Assembly (NCBI GenBank): GCA_041907665.1
Contig: JAYRGW010000015.1
Span: forward strand, 1-64,000
Source: JAAYUD01 sp041907665
GTDB taxonomy: Bacteria > Bacteroidota > Bacteroidia > Bacteroidales > Bacteroidaceae
Direction: 5' to 3'
DNA length: 64,000 nt
Shown here: positions 46,236 through 54,865 of the stretch, piece by piece
Layout: the number at the start of each line of letters is the position of its first letter
How positions within the stretch are numbered: position 1 is the first letter of the stretch
Program-made: the position numbers and the translations under genes
Notes under the pieces: model-generated
The model's database searches: none
Told to the model about the DNA's origin: nothing
Seen by the model: only the letters and a program-made list of their open reading frames with translations

Positions 46236-46610
46236 GGAATTTAATGAATTATGACTTATATAAATGATTTTATCATCCGCCTTACGACATTTGCAGCCCA
46301 CAAATCTTTGTTATAACCTTTCAATCCCTATCCGCATTTATATTAGTCTATTGCAAAAAGTATGCCACAAAGAGTACATAGTGCACAAAAGAGACAGACA
46401 AAGGCTGTAGACAGATCGTATAAGATTTCAAATAAGGACTCCGATAAGCCAATGTTATCTTTCGGCACCTCCAAAAACGAGATTATAAGATTACGCCTTC
46501 ATTTTCTTACAAATTCGCAGGAAACAAGACGTCTCTGAAACGGTCTGAAAGCAGCCATTCCTTTCTCGAAAACTTCCGCTTGATTTTATAAAAACAAAAG
46601 AAAGAAATTG

Positions 46611-46618
46611 TATTTTTG
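46611..46618 (+). promoter_or_regulatory. -7 box of the HU-like gene
   Basis: TATTTTTG matches TAnnTTTG. The predicted start near 46624 places the whole 22-bp repeat array inside a transcribed leader of about 130 nt. The preceding 370 bp, up to the tig promoter, show nothing else recognisable. Confidence 0.5.
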
Positions 46619-46636
46619 TACTGATAAAATCATGTT

Positions 46637-46724
46637 CCCACTATAGTGGGACGCACGTTTCAGCGCAGTGGGACGCACGTACCACCTATATGAGACATAC
46701 ATCCCACCAAGGTGGGACGATAAC
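46637..46724 (+). repeat. Four tandem 22-bp degenerate repeats in the HU-like gene leader
   Basis: Units lie at 46637-46658, 46659-46680, 46681-46702 and 46703-46724 with no spacers. Units 1 and 2 share AGTGGGACGCACGT, unit 4 shares GTGGGACG, and unit 3 is most diverged. Units 1 and 4 contain perfect 14-bp palindromes, CCCACTATAGTGGG and CCCACCAAGGTGGG. The 22-bp period equals two helical turns, as expected for a protein laid along one DNA face, so an operator array bound by the encoded protein is a reasonable guess. Confidence 0.8.
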
Positions 46725-46755
46725 AGTAACTTAATCTTATACAAAATACTACCTT

Positions 46756-47382
46756 ATGAGCAGAAAAAAAGTATACTATGACATTTACAAAAGTCCTCAA
46801 TCAGAACATTCAAAGAATAGCTACCACGTGCGCGTAGCCAAATCGGACTTAATTGATTTTCAAAGAATTAAAAGGGCTATTGCAAGTCAGTGTACTGCAA
46901 GCGAGGGAGACATTTCTCTATCCGTAGACCAACTTTCGTGCAACATGGCCAATGAGGTAGGTAGCGGCAATCGCTTTCATATAGAAGGACTAGGGTATTT
47001 CTACCTTATCATAGAGGCGGACCCGGCAAGCAACGCCAAATCCATCAACAATCATCAAATAAGAGTACGAACAGTGGGTTTTACTCCAGACAAGATTTTG
47101 ATGTCGCGACTGACGGGTATCGATTTCTACCGCTCACCAATCAAGCGGCATTCTGCCAGCACCACTTATGCCGAAAAGCAAATGATTTTGAAAGATTTCT
47201 TTAAACATCACGGCAGCATTACCCGTGCAGAGTTTCAGACACTGCTTGGACTGACAAGAACAACAGCCATACGCCGATTGAATGAGTTGTGCAAAGGACC
47301 TTCTGCCATATTCGACAAAGAAGGAGCCAGAAATTCGCCGATCTACATTCCCATAGCGGATTCACCTTTTTGGAAAGACTAA
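46756..47382 (+). CDS. HU-like DNA-binding protein with C-terminal helical domain
   Basis: A 208-residue protein whose residues 1-125 match the HU-HIG type of Bacteroidetes HU-like proteins: YYDIYKSP near the start, EVGSGNRFHIEGLGYF, and the VRVRTVGFTPDK-like strand that forms the DNA-binding arm. Residues about 140-205 form a separate helical domain (FFKHHGSITRAEFQTLLGL, TTAIRRLNELCK) resembling a winged helix-turn-helix. This suggests a nucleoid protein with added sequence recognition. It stands alone, with the 22-bp array in its leader; autoregulation is inferred. Confidence 0.75.
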   Translation: MSRKKVYYDIYKSPQSEHSKNSYHVRVAKSDLIDFQRIKRAIASQCTASEGDISLSVDQLSCNMANEVGSGNRFHIEGLGYFYLIIEADPASNAKSINNHQIRVRTVGFTPDKILMSRLTGIDFYRSPIKRHSASTTYAEKQMILKDFFKHHGSITRAEFQTLLGLTRTTAIRRLNELCKGPSAIFDKEGARNSPIYIPIADSPFWKD

Positions 47383-47538
47383 ACATCAATCATTTTCAAG
47401 CAAAATTAGGTCAGATAGCAAGCAAGGCATTACACACCAACAATATTCACAAGAACTTGTGTAAATAGAATTAAGCAATTCCATTCGCACCAACAATATT
47501 TATAAACAACGAATTTAATTCATGAACGAAAGTGTATC
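47383..47538. other. Intergenic region with a direct-repeat pair and a small palindrome
   Basis: CACCAACAATATT occurs at 47435-47447 and 47488-47500; between them lies CACAAGAACTTGTG (47448-47461), a perfect 6-bp inverted repeat with a 2-bp gap. The region lies between convergent genes. No T-rich terminator is evident. Confidence 0.5.
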
Positions 47539-48498
47539 TTACTTCTCGTCCTTTTGAGAGGCCTTTTCGTCGTCTTCTTTTGCAGGTGATTGAGTCTTTT
47601 TGCTCTTCAACAAATCGGGGATAGAAAACAAATGTATTTTTCTCTTCGAATGATGTTCGGCTTCGGCCAATTCTTTTGCTTCCACAGCCTCTTCAGCCGC
47701 TTCTTCCTGACGATGATGAAACTCTTCTTGACGACGATCTTCTTCTGCCTGAAAATCTTTGCGGCGTAAGACAAAACTATTACTAAGATATTTCTCTCGA
47801 ACAATTTTGTTGGTTGCAAGTTCTTCGGGAGTACCCTGAAAAAGGATTTTACCTTCAAAAAGTAAATAGGCACGATCGGTAATACTCAGCGTTTCCTGGA
47901 CGTTATGGTCCGTTATAAGAATTCCTATATTCTTATATTTAAGCCGATAGACTATCTGTTGAATGTCTTCAACGGCAATAGGGTCGACTCCGGCAAAAGG
48001 TTCGTCGAGCATAATAAATTTAGGATCTATTGCCAGACAGCGAGCTATTTCAGTACGGCGTCGTTCACCACCAGAAAGTTGGTTACCTTTATTCTTGCGC
48101 ACCTTCTGCAAGCGGAATTCAGCTATCAGACTTTCGAGTTTCTCTTTACGGTATTCGCGGGGTTTATCAGTCATTTCGAGCACAGAAATAATATTGTCTT
48201 CCACACTCATCTGACGAAATACAGAAGCCTCTTGTGGTAGATACCCGATACCTGCTTTAGCTCTTTTGTGTACAGGAAACTTGGTTATATCCAAATTGTC
48301 TAGAAAAATACGCCCTTCATTACCGGTTATTAGTCCTACTGTCATATAGAAAGAAGTGGTTTTACCAGCTCCATTAGGGCCTAGCAATCCAACAATTTCT
48401 CCTTGCTCCACATTTATCGACACATGACTGACAACGGTACGCTTTCCATATCGTTTCACCAAATTTTCAGTGCGAAGAACCATTTTTCTATCTTCCAT
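47539..48498 (-). CDS. lptB: LPS export ABC transporter ATPase LptB
   Basis: From the ATG at 48496-48498 it has 319 residues (a second candidate at 48481-48483 gives 314); the longer frame upstream overlaps the divergent gene and its promoter. It has Walker A GPNGAGKTT, signature LSGGERRRTEIARC and Walker B FIMLDEPFAGVDP, all typical for LptB, which powers lipopolysaccharide extraction with LptFG. About 70 extra C-terminal residues, rich in Glu, Gln, Lys and His, extend beyond the normal ~240-residue core. Its permeases are not encoded nearby. Confidence 0.9.
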   Translation of the reverse strand: MEDRKMVLRTENLVKRYGKRTVVSHVSINVEQGEIVGLLGPNGAGKTTSFYMTVGLITGNEGRIFLDNLDITKFPVHKRAKAGIGYLPQEASVFRQMSVEDNIISVLEMTDKPREYRKEKLESLIAEFRLQKVRKNKGNQLSGGERRRTEIARCLAIDPKFIMLDEPFAGVDPIAVEDIQQIVYRLKYKNIGILITDHNVQETLSITDRAYLLFEGKILFQGTPEELATNKIVREKYLSNSFVLRRKDFQAEEDRRQEEFHHRQEEAAEEAVEAKELAEAEHHSKRKIHLFSIPDLLKSKKTQSPAKEDDEKASQKDEK

Positions 48499-48516
48499 AA
48501 CCAAAGTATTTTGCGG

Positions 48517-48553
48517 CAAATGTAGCAAAAATCTATCTAAAAGCGTAACTTTG
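48517..48553. promoter_or_regulatory. Divergent promoters for lptB and the MlaE-like gene
   Basis: Minus-strand TACATTTG (48517-48524) fits lptB and plus-strand TAACTTTG (48546-48553) fits the MlaE-like gene, each 18-21 bp from its start codon. Confidence 0.55.
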
Positions 48554-48574
48554 TAGCTGCAAATATTACAACTT

Positions 48575-49324
48575 ATGTTTTTACTAAATGGATTAAGAAC
48601 TTTTGGGGAGTATCTCATCTTAATGAAACGAGTATTCGGGCGTCCCGACCGGATGCGAATGTCTCTGAGAAGATATGCCAACGAAATAGCAGAATTGGGC
48701 ATCAGTTCTATCGGAATAGTGCTACTGATTTCGTTATTTATCGGTGCAGTAATTACTGTTCAAATCAAGCTGAATATTTCCAACCCACTGCTTCCACGCT
48801 GGACAGTAGGTTACGTAACACGCGAAATCATGCTGTTGGAGTTTTCCTCTTCTATAATGTGTCTGATATTGGCAGGCAAAGTCGGTTCGAATATTGCCTC
48901 CGAACTTGGCACTATGCGAGTGACCCAACAAATAGACGCACTCGAAATAATGGGCATCAATTCGGCAAATTTCTTGATATTGCCCAAGATTGCAGCAATG
49001 ATAACGATCATTCCTATATTGGTTACTTTCAGCATATTTGCAGGCATCATCGGAGCCTATTGCTCTTGCTGGTTTCTACACATAATGACAGCTATTGATC
49101 TGGAATATGGTTTGCAATACGATTTTGTGGAATGGTATGTATGGTCTAGTTTTATCAAATCGCTATTCTTTGCATTCATTATATCGAGTGTATCGGCATA
49201 CTATGGCTACACCGTAAAAGGAGGATCTATTGATGTAGGAAAGGCATCGACCGACTCGGTAGTATCGAGCAGCGTATTGATTCTTTTTTCGGATTTAGTG
49301 CTTACTCAATTATTAATGGGATGA
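48575..49324 (+). CDS. MlaE/YrbE-family phospholipid ABC permease
   Basis: A 249-residue membrane protein with five or so hydrophobic segments and the MlaE hallmarks ELGTMRVTQQIDALEIMG (about 110-127) and GRPDRMRMSLRRYANEIAELG near the N-terminus. MlaE permeases move phospholipids between membranes to keep outer-membrane asymmetry, with MlaF as ATPase and an MCE protein as carrier. The stop overlaps the MlaF-like start by 4 bp (ATGA). No MCE gene follows here. Confidence 0.88.
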   Translation: MFLLNGLRTFGEYLILMKRVFGRPDRMRMSLRRYANEIAELGISSIGIVLLISLFIGAVITVQIKLNISNPLLPRWTVGYVTREIMLLEFSSSIMCLILAGKVGSNIASELGTMRVTQQIDALEIMGINSANFLILPKIAAMITIIPILVTFSIFAGIIGAYCSCWFLHIMTAIDLEYGLQYDFVEWYVWSSFIKSLFFAFIISSVSAYYGYTVKGGSIDVGKASTDSVVSSSVLILFSDLVLTQLLMG

Positions 49325-50082
49325 TAGAAATTAAACATTTACATAAGATATTTGACAATAAAGCAGTATTGAGTGATATCAATACGACCTTTGAAAGTGG
49401 CAAGACCAACTTGATCATCGGGCAAAGCGGGTCGGGTAAAACTGTGCTGATGAAGTGCATAGTCGGATTACTTACTCCCGAGAAAGGCGAAGTACTATAT
49501 GACAATCGCAACCTACTTGACATGAACAAACATCAGATAAAAGATCTGCGACGCGAAATAGGTATGATATTTCAAAGCTCAGCTTTATTTGACTCTCTTG
49601 ATGTATTGCAGAACGTGATGCTACCACTCAACATGTTTAGCAACAAAACCTATATAGAACGTGAAAAAAGGGCAAGATTTTGCCTTAACAGAGTAAAGTT
49701 AGGAGAGGCAAAAGACAAATTTCCGGGCGAAATAAGTGGCGGTATGCAAAAGCGAGTTGCCATTGCAAGAGCAATAGCTTTGAATCCACAGTATTTATTT
49801 TGCGATGAACCGAACTCCGGTCTTGACCCAAAAACATCTTTAGTGATTGATGAACTAATACATGGTATCACCGAAGAATATAATACAACAACCATCATCA
49901 ACACGCACGACATGAATTCTGTAATAGACATAGGAGACAGTATCATATTTATCTGCAACTCACACATTGAATGGTCGGGCAACAAAGATGAGGTTCTTCA
50001 CTCTAAAAACAAAGAGTTGAACAATTTTATATTCTCTTCGGACATACTTAAGAAAGTAAAAGACTTAGAGTTCAACAAATAG
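49321..50082 (+). CDS. MlaF-type ABC transporter ATPase
   Basis: A 253-residue ATPase with Walker A GQSGSGKTV (about 37-45), signature SGGMQKRVAIARAI and Walker B YLFCDEPNSGLDP, closest to MlaF of the phospholipid transport system. It is translationally coupled to the MlaE-like permease through the 4-bp overlap and faces the der gene across a bidirectional terminator. Confidence 0.88.
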   Translation: MIEIKHLHKIFDNKAVLSDINTTFESGKTNLIIGQSGSGKTVLMKCIVGLLTPEKGEVLYDNRNLLDMNKHQIKDLRREIGMIFQSSALFDSLDVLQNVMLPLNMFSNKTYIEREKRARFCLNRVKLGEAKDKFPGEISGGMQKRVAIARAIALNPQYLFCDEPNSGLDPKTSLVIDELIHGITEEYNTTTIINTHDMNSVIDIGDSIIFICNSHIEWSGNKDEVLHSKNKELNNFIFSSDILKKVKDLEFNK

Positions 50083-50129
50083 CCTCTAACAAAAGAGGAC
50101 AAGTAAGAAGCAATAACATAATAGAAAGA

Positions 50130-50174
50130 AAAATATCCGGCAAAAGGTATAAATACACATTTGCCGGATATTTT
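50130..50174. terminator. Bidirectional terminator between the MlaF-like gene and der
   Basis: AAAATATCCGGCAAA (50130-50144) pairs perfectly with TTTGCCGGATATTTT (50160-50174), with A/T tracts on both sides. Confidence 0.9.
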
Positions 50175-51488
50175 TTATTTCTGTCGGATAAAGACATTAA
50201 TAGGTGTCCCTGTGAATTGCCATTTCTCTCGAATCTTATTTTCCAAAAAGCGCTTATACGGCTCTTTGACGTATTGCGGCAAATTGGCAAAGAAGACAAA
50301 CGATGGGATACGAGTATTGGGCAACTGAGTAACATACTTTATCTTAATATATTTCCCCTTGATTGATGGTGGTGGATATGCCTCAATCTCTGCCAACATC
50401 GCTTCGTTTAGTTTTGCAGTAGGCACTTTGCGTACACGATCTTTGTATACGGTAATAGCCGTATCGATAACCTTGAATATACGTTGTTTGGTTTTAGCAG
50501 AAACAAACAGAATAGGAAAATCAGTAAAAGGAGCAAAGCGTTGACGAATAGCATCTTCAAAGAATTTCATAGACTTAACATCTTTATTCTCTACCAAATC
50601 CCATTTGTTGACTGCTACCACAAGCCCTTTTTGGTTGCGCTGTATTAACGAAAATATATTCAAATCTTGACCTTCAATACCCCGAGTGGCATCAACCATT
50701 AAGACACAAACATCTGAATTTTCAATGGCACGGATAGAACGAATAACGGAATAGTATTCCATATCTTCATTAACCCTATTTTTCTTTCGAATGCCAGCTG
50801 TATCTACCAAATAAAAGTCGAAACCAAACTTATTGTAACGAGTATAGATAGAGTCGCGGGTTGTTCCTGCTATTTCAGTAACAATATTGCGGTCTTCTCC
50901 AATAAAAGCATTGACAATGGAAGATTTTCCTGCATTAGGACGACCAACGACAGCAAAACGAGGAACATCTTCCTCGAGTTCTTCTTCGACCTTTTTATCG
51001 AATTTTGCAACAACCATATCGAGTAAGTCGCCCGTGCCACTACCTGTCATAGCCGAAATGCAATATGGATCGCCAAGACCCAATTTATAAAATTCGGCAG
51101 CACCATACTGCTGACCATTTGAATCAACCTTATTGGCAACAACGATGATCGGCTTCTTGACACGACGCAATACTGATGCCACCATCATATCCAAATCCGT
51201 CATTCCATTCTCGGCATCAACAACAAACAATATTTCATCGGCCTCATCAACAGCTATCATTACCTGCTTACGAATTTCTTCTTCAAAGACATCGTCCGAA
51301 TTGACTACCCAACCACCGGTATCTATAAGTGAAAAAGTATTGCCCTGCCATTCGCACTTAGCATACTGCCTGTCACGGGTCGTACCGGCTTCGTCATTGA
51401 CAATAGCCCGACGGCTTTCTGTCAATCGATTGAACAACGTCGATTTTCCCACATTGGGGCGTCCTACAATTGCGACTAAATTTCCCAT
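50175..51488 (-). CDS. der: Ribosome-assembly GTPase Der (EngA)
   Basis: A 437-residue protein with two tandem GTPase domains, the feature unique to Der: G1 GRPNVGKST (about 8-16) with DTGGW, and G1 GRPNAGKSS (about 182-190) with DTAGIR, then a KH-like C-terminal domain. It acts in 50S subunit maturation. It follows era by 69 bp, a gap holding a small hairpin AGTCTC-AAGA-GAGACT (51523-51538). Confidence 0.96.
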   Translation of the reverse strand: MGNLVAIVGRPNVGKSTLFNRLTESRRAIVNDEAGTTRDRQYAKCEWQGNTFSLIDTGGWVVNSDDVFEEEIRKQVMIAVDEADEILFVVDAENGMTDLDMMVASVLRRVKKPIIVVANKVDSNGQQYGAAEFYKLGLGDPYCISAMTGSGTGDLLDMVVAKFDKKVEEELEEDVPRFAVVGRPNAGKSSIVNAFIGEDRNIVTEIAGTTRDSIYTRYNKFGFDFYLVDTAGIRKKNRVNEDMEYYSVIRSIRAIENSDVCVLMVDATRGIEGQDLNIFSLIQRNQKGLVVAVNKWDLVENKDVKSMKFFEDAIRQRFAPFTDFPILFVSAKTKQRIFKVIDTAITVYKDRVRKVPTAKLNEAMLAEIEAYPPPSIKGKYIKIKYVTQLPNTRIPSFVFFANLPQYVKEPYKRFLENKIREKWQFTGTPINVFIRQK

Positions 51489-51557
51489 TTTCTTACCTTC
51501 TTAATATTATGTTCTATTTTATAGTCTCAAGAGAGACTAAAACTTATGCAAGTTCTA

Positions 51558-52442
51558 TCAATCAACCTGCTCATATCCGAAATTACGCAACTCCTTATCA
51601 GAATTACGCCAATTTTTATCCACTTTGACGAAGGTTTCGAGAAAGATAGGCTTTCCAAAAAACTTCTCCAAATCACGACGAGCTTCAGAACCAACTTTTC
51701 GCAAAGTAAGCCCTTGTTTACCTATAATGATTCCCTTTTGTGAATCGCGTTCAACATATATAGTAGCATGAATGACTATTCTTTTTTTGTCTTCATCAAA
51801 CGAATCGACAACCACCTCGACCGAGTATGGTATTTCTTTATCATAATACAGCAAAATCTTTTCTCGGATAATCTCTGTCACAAAAAAGCGTGCTGGTTTG
51901 TCGGTAAGTTGATCTTTATCAAAGTAAGGAGGCGAATCGGGCAACAAAGCCTGAATACGTTTCATTACATAATCGACATTAAACTTGGCTAAAGCAGAAA
52001 TAGGGATGATTTCGGCCTTCGGAATCAATGCCTGCAAAGCCTCTACCCTCTTGGTAAGATCTTCTTGATTGCTCAGATCTATCTTGTTAATAAGTAGCAG
52101 AATCGGGACATCAGTTCTATTGACCTTCGATACAAATTCTTCGTTCTTATCGATTTGCTCTACCATATCGGTGACATACAACAATACATCGGCATCAATA
52201 AGTGCCGACTCCGAGAAGTTGAGCATTGATTCTTGCAACTTATAATTCGGTTTCAATACTCCTGGAGTATCAGAAAATACTATTTGGACATCATCCGTAT
52301 TGAATATTCCCATAATACGGTGTCGAGTAGTCTGTGCCTTGAACGTAGCAATAGACACTTTCTCGCCTACCAACACATTCATCAGGGTAGACTTACCCAC
52401 ATTTGGATTACCAACAATATTAACAAAACCTGCTTTATGCAT
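51558..52442 (-). CDS. era: GTPase Era
   Basis: A 294-residue protein with G1 GNPNVGKST (about 11-19), G3 DTPGV, G4 NKID and a C-terminal KH domain (about 200-285, IGKQGLTLRKVG) that binds the 3' end of 16S rRNA during 30S assembly. Its start codon lies only about 16 bp after the T-run of a strong terminator hairpin, so its mRNA must come from read-through or from a promoter inside that element. Confidence 0.96.
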   Translation of the reverse strand: MHKAGFVNIVGNPNVGKSTLMNVLVGEKVSIATFKAQTTRHRIMGIFNTDDVQIVFSDTPGVLKPNYKLQESMLNFSESALIDADVLLYVTDMVEQIDKNEEFVSKVNRTDVPILLLINKIDLSNQEDLTKRVEALQALIPKAEIIPISALAKFNVDYVMKRIQALLPDSPPYFDKDQLTDKPARFFVTEIIREKILLYYDKEIPYSVEVVVDSFDEDKKRIVIHATIYVERDSQKGIIIGKQGLTLRKVGSEARRDLEKFFGKPIFLETFVKVDKNWRNSDKELRNFGYEQVD

Positions 52443-52458
52443 AAACCATTTTTATTGG

Positions 52459-52495
52459 AAAAAAAAACGCATCGAATATTTAATAGGATGCGTTT
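52459..52495 (-). terminator. Rho-independent terminator between fabH and era
   Basis: On the minus strand AAACGCATC (52487-52495) pairs with GATGCGTTT (52465-52473), followed by about nine T. Confidence 0.85.
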
Positions 52496-52528
52496 CTTCA
52501 AAACTATTATTATTATTTCAAATAATTT

Positions 52529-53560
52529 CTAATCTTTCTGGGCGTCTTCCTCTTCTTTACGCTTCTTTCCGTCGTATCCCCATTTAACGTAAACGGCACC
52601 CCATACAAAACCGGCACCAAAAGCTGTGAACAAGATATTATCACCTTTCTTCAGGCGTTCTTCAAAATCCCATACACACAATGGAAGTGTACCAGCACTT
52701 GTATTACCGTATTTCTCAATATTAATAAGTACCTTCTCAATAGGAACTTCCATACGATGAGCCACAGCATCAATGATACGAAGATTGGCCTGATGAGGAA
52801 TAATCCATTGAATATTATCCTTGTTCAGTCCATCCTTCTCAGCCAAAGCAGCTGTTATATCCGACATATTTTTTACCGCATACTTGAAAACAGTACGTCC
52901 ATCCTGATAGATGTAGTGCATTTTATTTTCAATCGTAAAATATGAAGGAGTACAAACCGAACCGCCAGCTTTCATGTGCAAGAAAGGTAAACCTTTACCA
53001 TCCGTACGCAACATACTATCCAAAATACCTACATCTTCTGTTGTCGGTTCCAGCATGAAAGCAGCAGCTCCATCGCCAAATATCGGACAAGTAGAACGGT
53101 CGGTATAATCAACCATTGACGACATTTTATCACCACCAACGATTATCACTTTCTTATATCTTCCGGAACGAATAAAATTAGCTCCTACTTCCATCAAATA
53201 GAGGAAGCCGCAACAAGCTGCTCCAAGATCAAATGCAAAAGCATTCTTCAAGCCCAACTTATCACATAGTATAGAAGCAGTCGAAGGGAAATGGTAATCG
53301 GCAGTAGAAGTCGAAACAATTATTAAATCAACATCATCGGGATTGGTGTGGGTACGACGAATCAGCTGTTTACAAGCTTTACGACACATATACGACGTGC
53401 CGAGTCCTTCTTCGTTTAATATTCTACGCTCTTTGACACCGATACGTGTCATAATCCACTCGTCATTGGTATCAACCATCTTGGACAACTCATCGTTTGT
53501 CAAGACATAATCGGGAACATATCCTCCAACGCCGGTGATTACTGCATTTATCTTCTCCAT
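52529..53560 (-). CDS. fabH: 3-oxoacyl-ACP synthase III (FabH)
   Basis: A 343-residue thiolase-fold enzyme with the Cys-His-Asn triad: C116 in DLGAACCGF, His in IIPHQANLRI (about 256) and Asn in YGNTSAG (about 286). It condenses acetyl-CoA or branched acyl-CoA with malonyl-ACP to start fatty acid synthesis. It follows rpmF, as in many bacteria. A Lys/Glu-rich tail of about 15 residues is extra. The 100-bp leader holds a hairpin. Confidence 0.93.
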   Translation of the reverse strand: MEKINAVITGVGGYVPDYVLTNDELSKMVDTNDEWIMTRIGVKERRILNEEGLGTSYMCRKACKQLIRRTHTNPDDVDLIIVSTSTADYHFPSTASILCDKLGLKNAFAFDLGAACCGFLYLMEVGANFIRSGRYKKVIIVGGDKMSSMVDYTDRSTCPIFGDGAAAFMLEPTTEDVGILDSMLRTDGKGLPFLHMKAGGSVCTPSYFTIENKMHYIYQDGRTVFKYAVKNMSDITAALAEKDGLNKDNIQWIIPHQANLRIIDAVAHRMEVPIEKVLINIEKYGNTSAGTLPLCVWDFEERLKKGDNILFTAFGAGFVWGAVYVKWGYDGKKRKEEEDAQKD

Positions 53561-53594
53561 TAAATAAGTCTTAAGTTTGCAATATTTACTGTAA

Positions 53595-53630
53595 CGGATG
53601 ACAAAGAAGAGTTTTTTCGTTTGCCATCCG
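53595..53630 (-). other. Hairpin in the rpmF-fabH spacer
   Basis: Minus-strand CGGATGGCAAA (53620-53630) pairs with TTTGTCATCCG (53595-53605) over 11 bp with one G-T pair. No T-run follows, so it is not a standard terminator. Confidence 0.6.
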
Positions 53631-53661
53631 ATAATAAGTTTTCATAAAAAGGAGAAACCGA

Positions 53662-53847
53662 TTATACAGCCGCTTCTTTTTCTATTGCAACTTTACCTCT
53701 GTAATAACCACAAGAATCGCATACAGTATGATATACATGCCATGCGCCACAATTTGGGCAGAGAGCCAATGTAGGAGCTACTGCATTATCATGAGTTCTT
53801 CTTTTTGCTGTTCTTGTTTTAGATTGTCTTCTTTTAGGATGTGCCAT
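53662..53847 (-). CDS. rpmF: 50S ribosomal protein L32
   Basis: A 61-residue basic protein starting MAHPKRRQSKTRTAKRR with the zinc ribbon CPNC...CDSC, the standard L32. It lies between the DUF177 gene and fabH, the conserved bacterial order. Confidence 0.97.
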   Translation of the reverse strand: MAHPKRRQSKTRTAKRRTHDNAVAPTLALCPNCGAWHVYHTVCDSCGYYRGKVAIEKEAAV

Positions 53848-53859
53848 TTTACTATATTT

Positions 53860-54441
53860 TTAATTATTATCTATCATTTTTTTCAAGCCTTCCCAACGCG
53901 GGTCAATTGGTTGTTCACTGCTTTCTTCTTCCACACCACCTTCATCTTCCAACGCTCCTGTTTCTTCATCAGACATATCATCATCAGACGTTACAAGGTG
54001 TTTTTTGAGTTGCCCGGTCATCGACTTATTGCACTTTCCTACAGGATGTACATGTTTCATCGGAACCGCCAAGGCAATGAATTCATACAAAAACCACGCG
54101 ACATTGATAGCTCCTTCTGACTCGGGAACAATAACGATATCATCTCCCTCATCAGCATATTTTTCTCCGAATTTCACTTTCAACTTGTCGTCTGCAGTAA
54201 TAGGTTGTTCCATTTCGTCCAAGCATCTATCACATTGAACAATGACATAACCCTCACAATGAAAAGTCAATTCAAACGATTGAGATTTACGGGCGACCTT
54301 TAACTTTGCCTGTATATTTCCCTTTTGAATTTCAGGAGCATCGATATGAGTAAAGAAAAGACTATCAAGCTGGAACTCAAATTCAGAAGTATCAGCTTGC
54401 AACCCTTTCAAATCGATATTATACTCATCAAATTTTCCCAT
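53860..54441 (-). CDS. DUF177 (YceD-like) protein
   Basis: A 193-residue protein with the DUF177 pattern: VQCDRCLDEM near residue 81 followed by acidic strands and a late Cys (about 137). The family is encoded directly upstream of rpmF across bacteria and is linked to 23S rRNA or ribosome biogenesis. The acidic C-terminus (DEETGALEDEGGVEEESSE) is variable. It heads the rpmF-fabH-era-der run, 12 bp before rpmF. Confidence 0.88.
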   Translation of the reverse strand: MGKFDEYNIDLKGLQADTSEFEFQLDSLFFTHIDAPEIQKGNIQAKLKVARKSQSFELTFHCEGYVIVQCDRCLDEMEQPITADDKLKVKFGEKYADEGDDIVIVPESEGAINVAWFLYEFIALAVPMKHVHPVGKCNKSMTGQLKKHLVTSDDDMSDEETGALEDEGGVEEESSEQPIDPRWEGLKKMIDNN

Positions 54442-54865
54442 TTCCTTTTATTTTCTAACGCACAACGAAGTATTTCATTATGAATATCGGGCTACAAAGT
54501 TACAAATAAAATTATTATTGCCTACTATATTTCATTAAAAATCTTCATCTTGAATGTTTTTATATGCCGTTATATTGCCTCTTTGACTAACTGCACTCTA
54601 TTTGTTCAACATATAAGATTTCTCACTGATTGTTCACCTTTCTTTAGTGTTTAGCCGTCAACCAAATTCAGTACACCACAATTACCGACTGCCTACAAAA
54701 AAAATAAATGGTTTGATACATATTCAATTTTAGAGATATCATAAACACAATTTCAATTATTAATACAAGTTTATTTATTAGGGTTCAAGTAAAAAGAAGA
54801 ACAGCATAAGTGAATCACAAAAAAGTCGTATTTTTGTCCCTATAACGAATCAATATCGAAATACC
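54442..54865. promoter_or_regulatory. Divergent promoter region, DUF177 gene and M1 aminopeptidase gene
   Basis: Minus-strand TAACTTTG (54495-54502) fits the DUF177 operon; plus-strand TATTTTTG (54829-54836) fits the aminopeptidase. The roughly 320 bp between them is AT-rich with no gene, tRNA or clear repeat. Confidence 0.5.

Noticed and set aside
46637..46724. CRISPR array
   Set aside because: The 22-bp units are contiguous and degenerate, with no unique spacers and no cas genes.
48499..48702. 68-residue N-terminal extension of LptB
   Set aside because: It overlaps the divergent MlaE-like gene and both promoters and has no family counterpart.
54781..54791. tRNA T-loop-like GGTTCAAG
   Set aside because: No acceptor, D or anticodon arms can be built around it.
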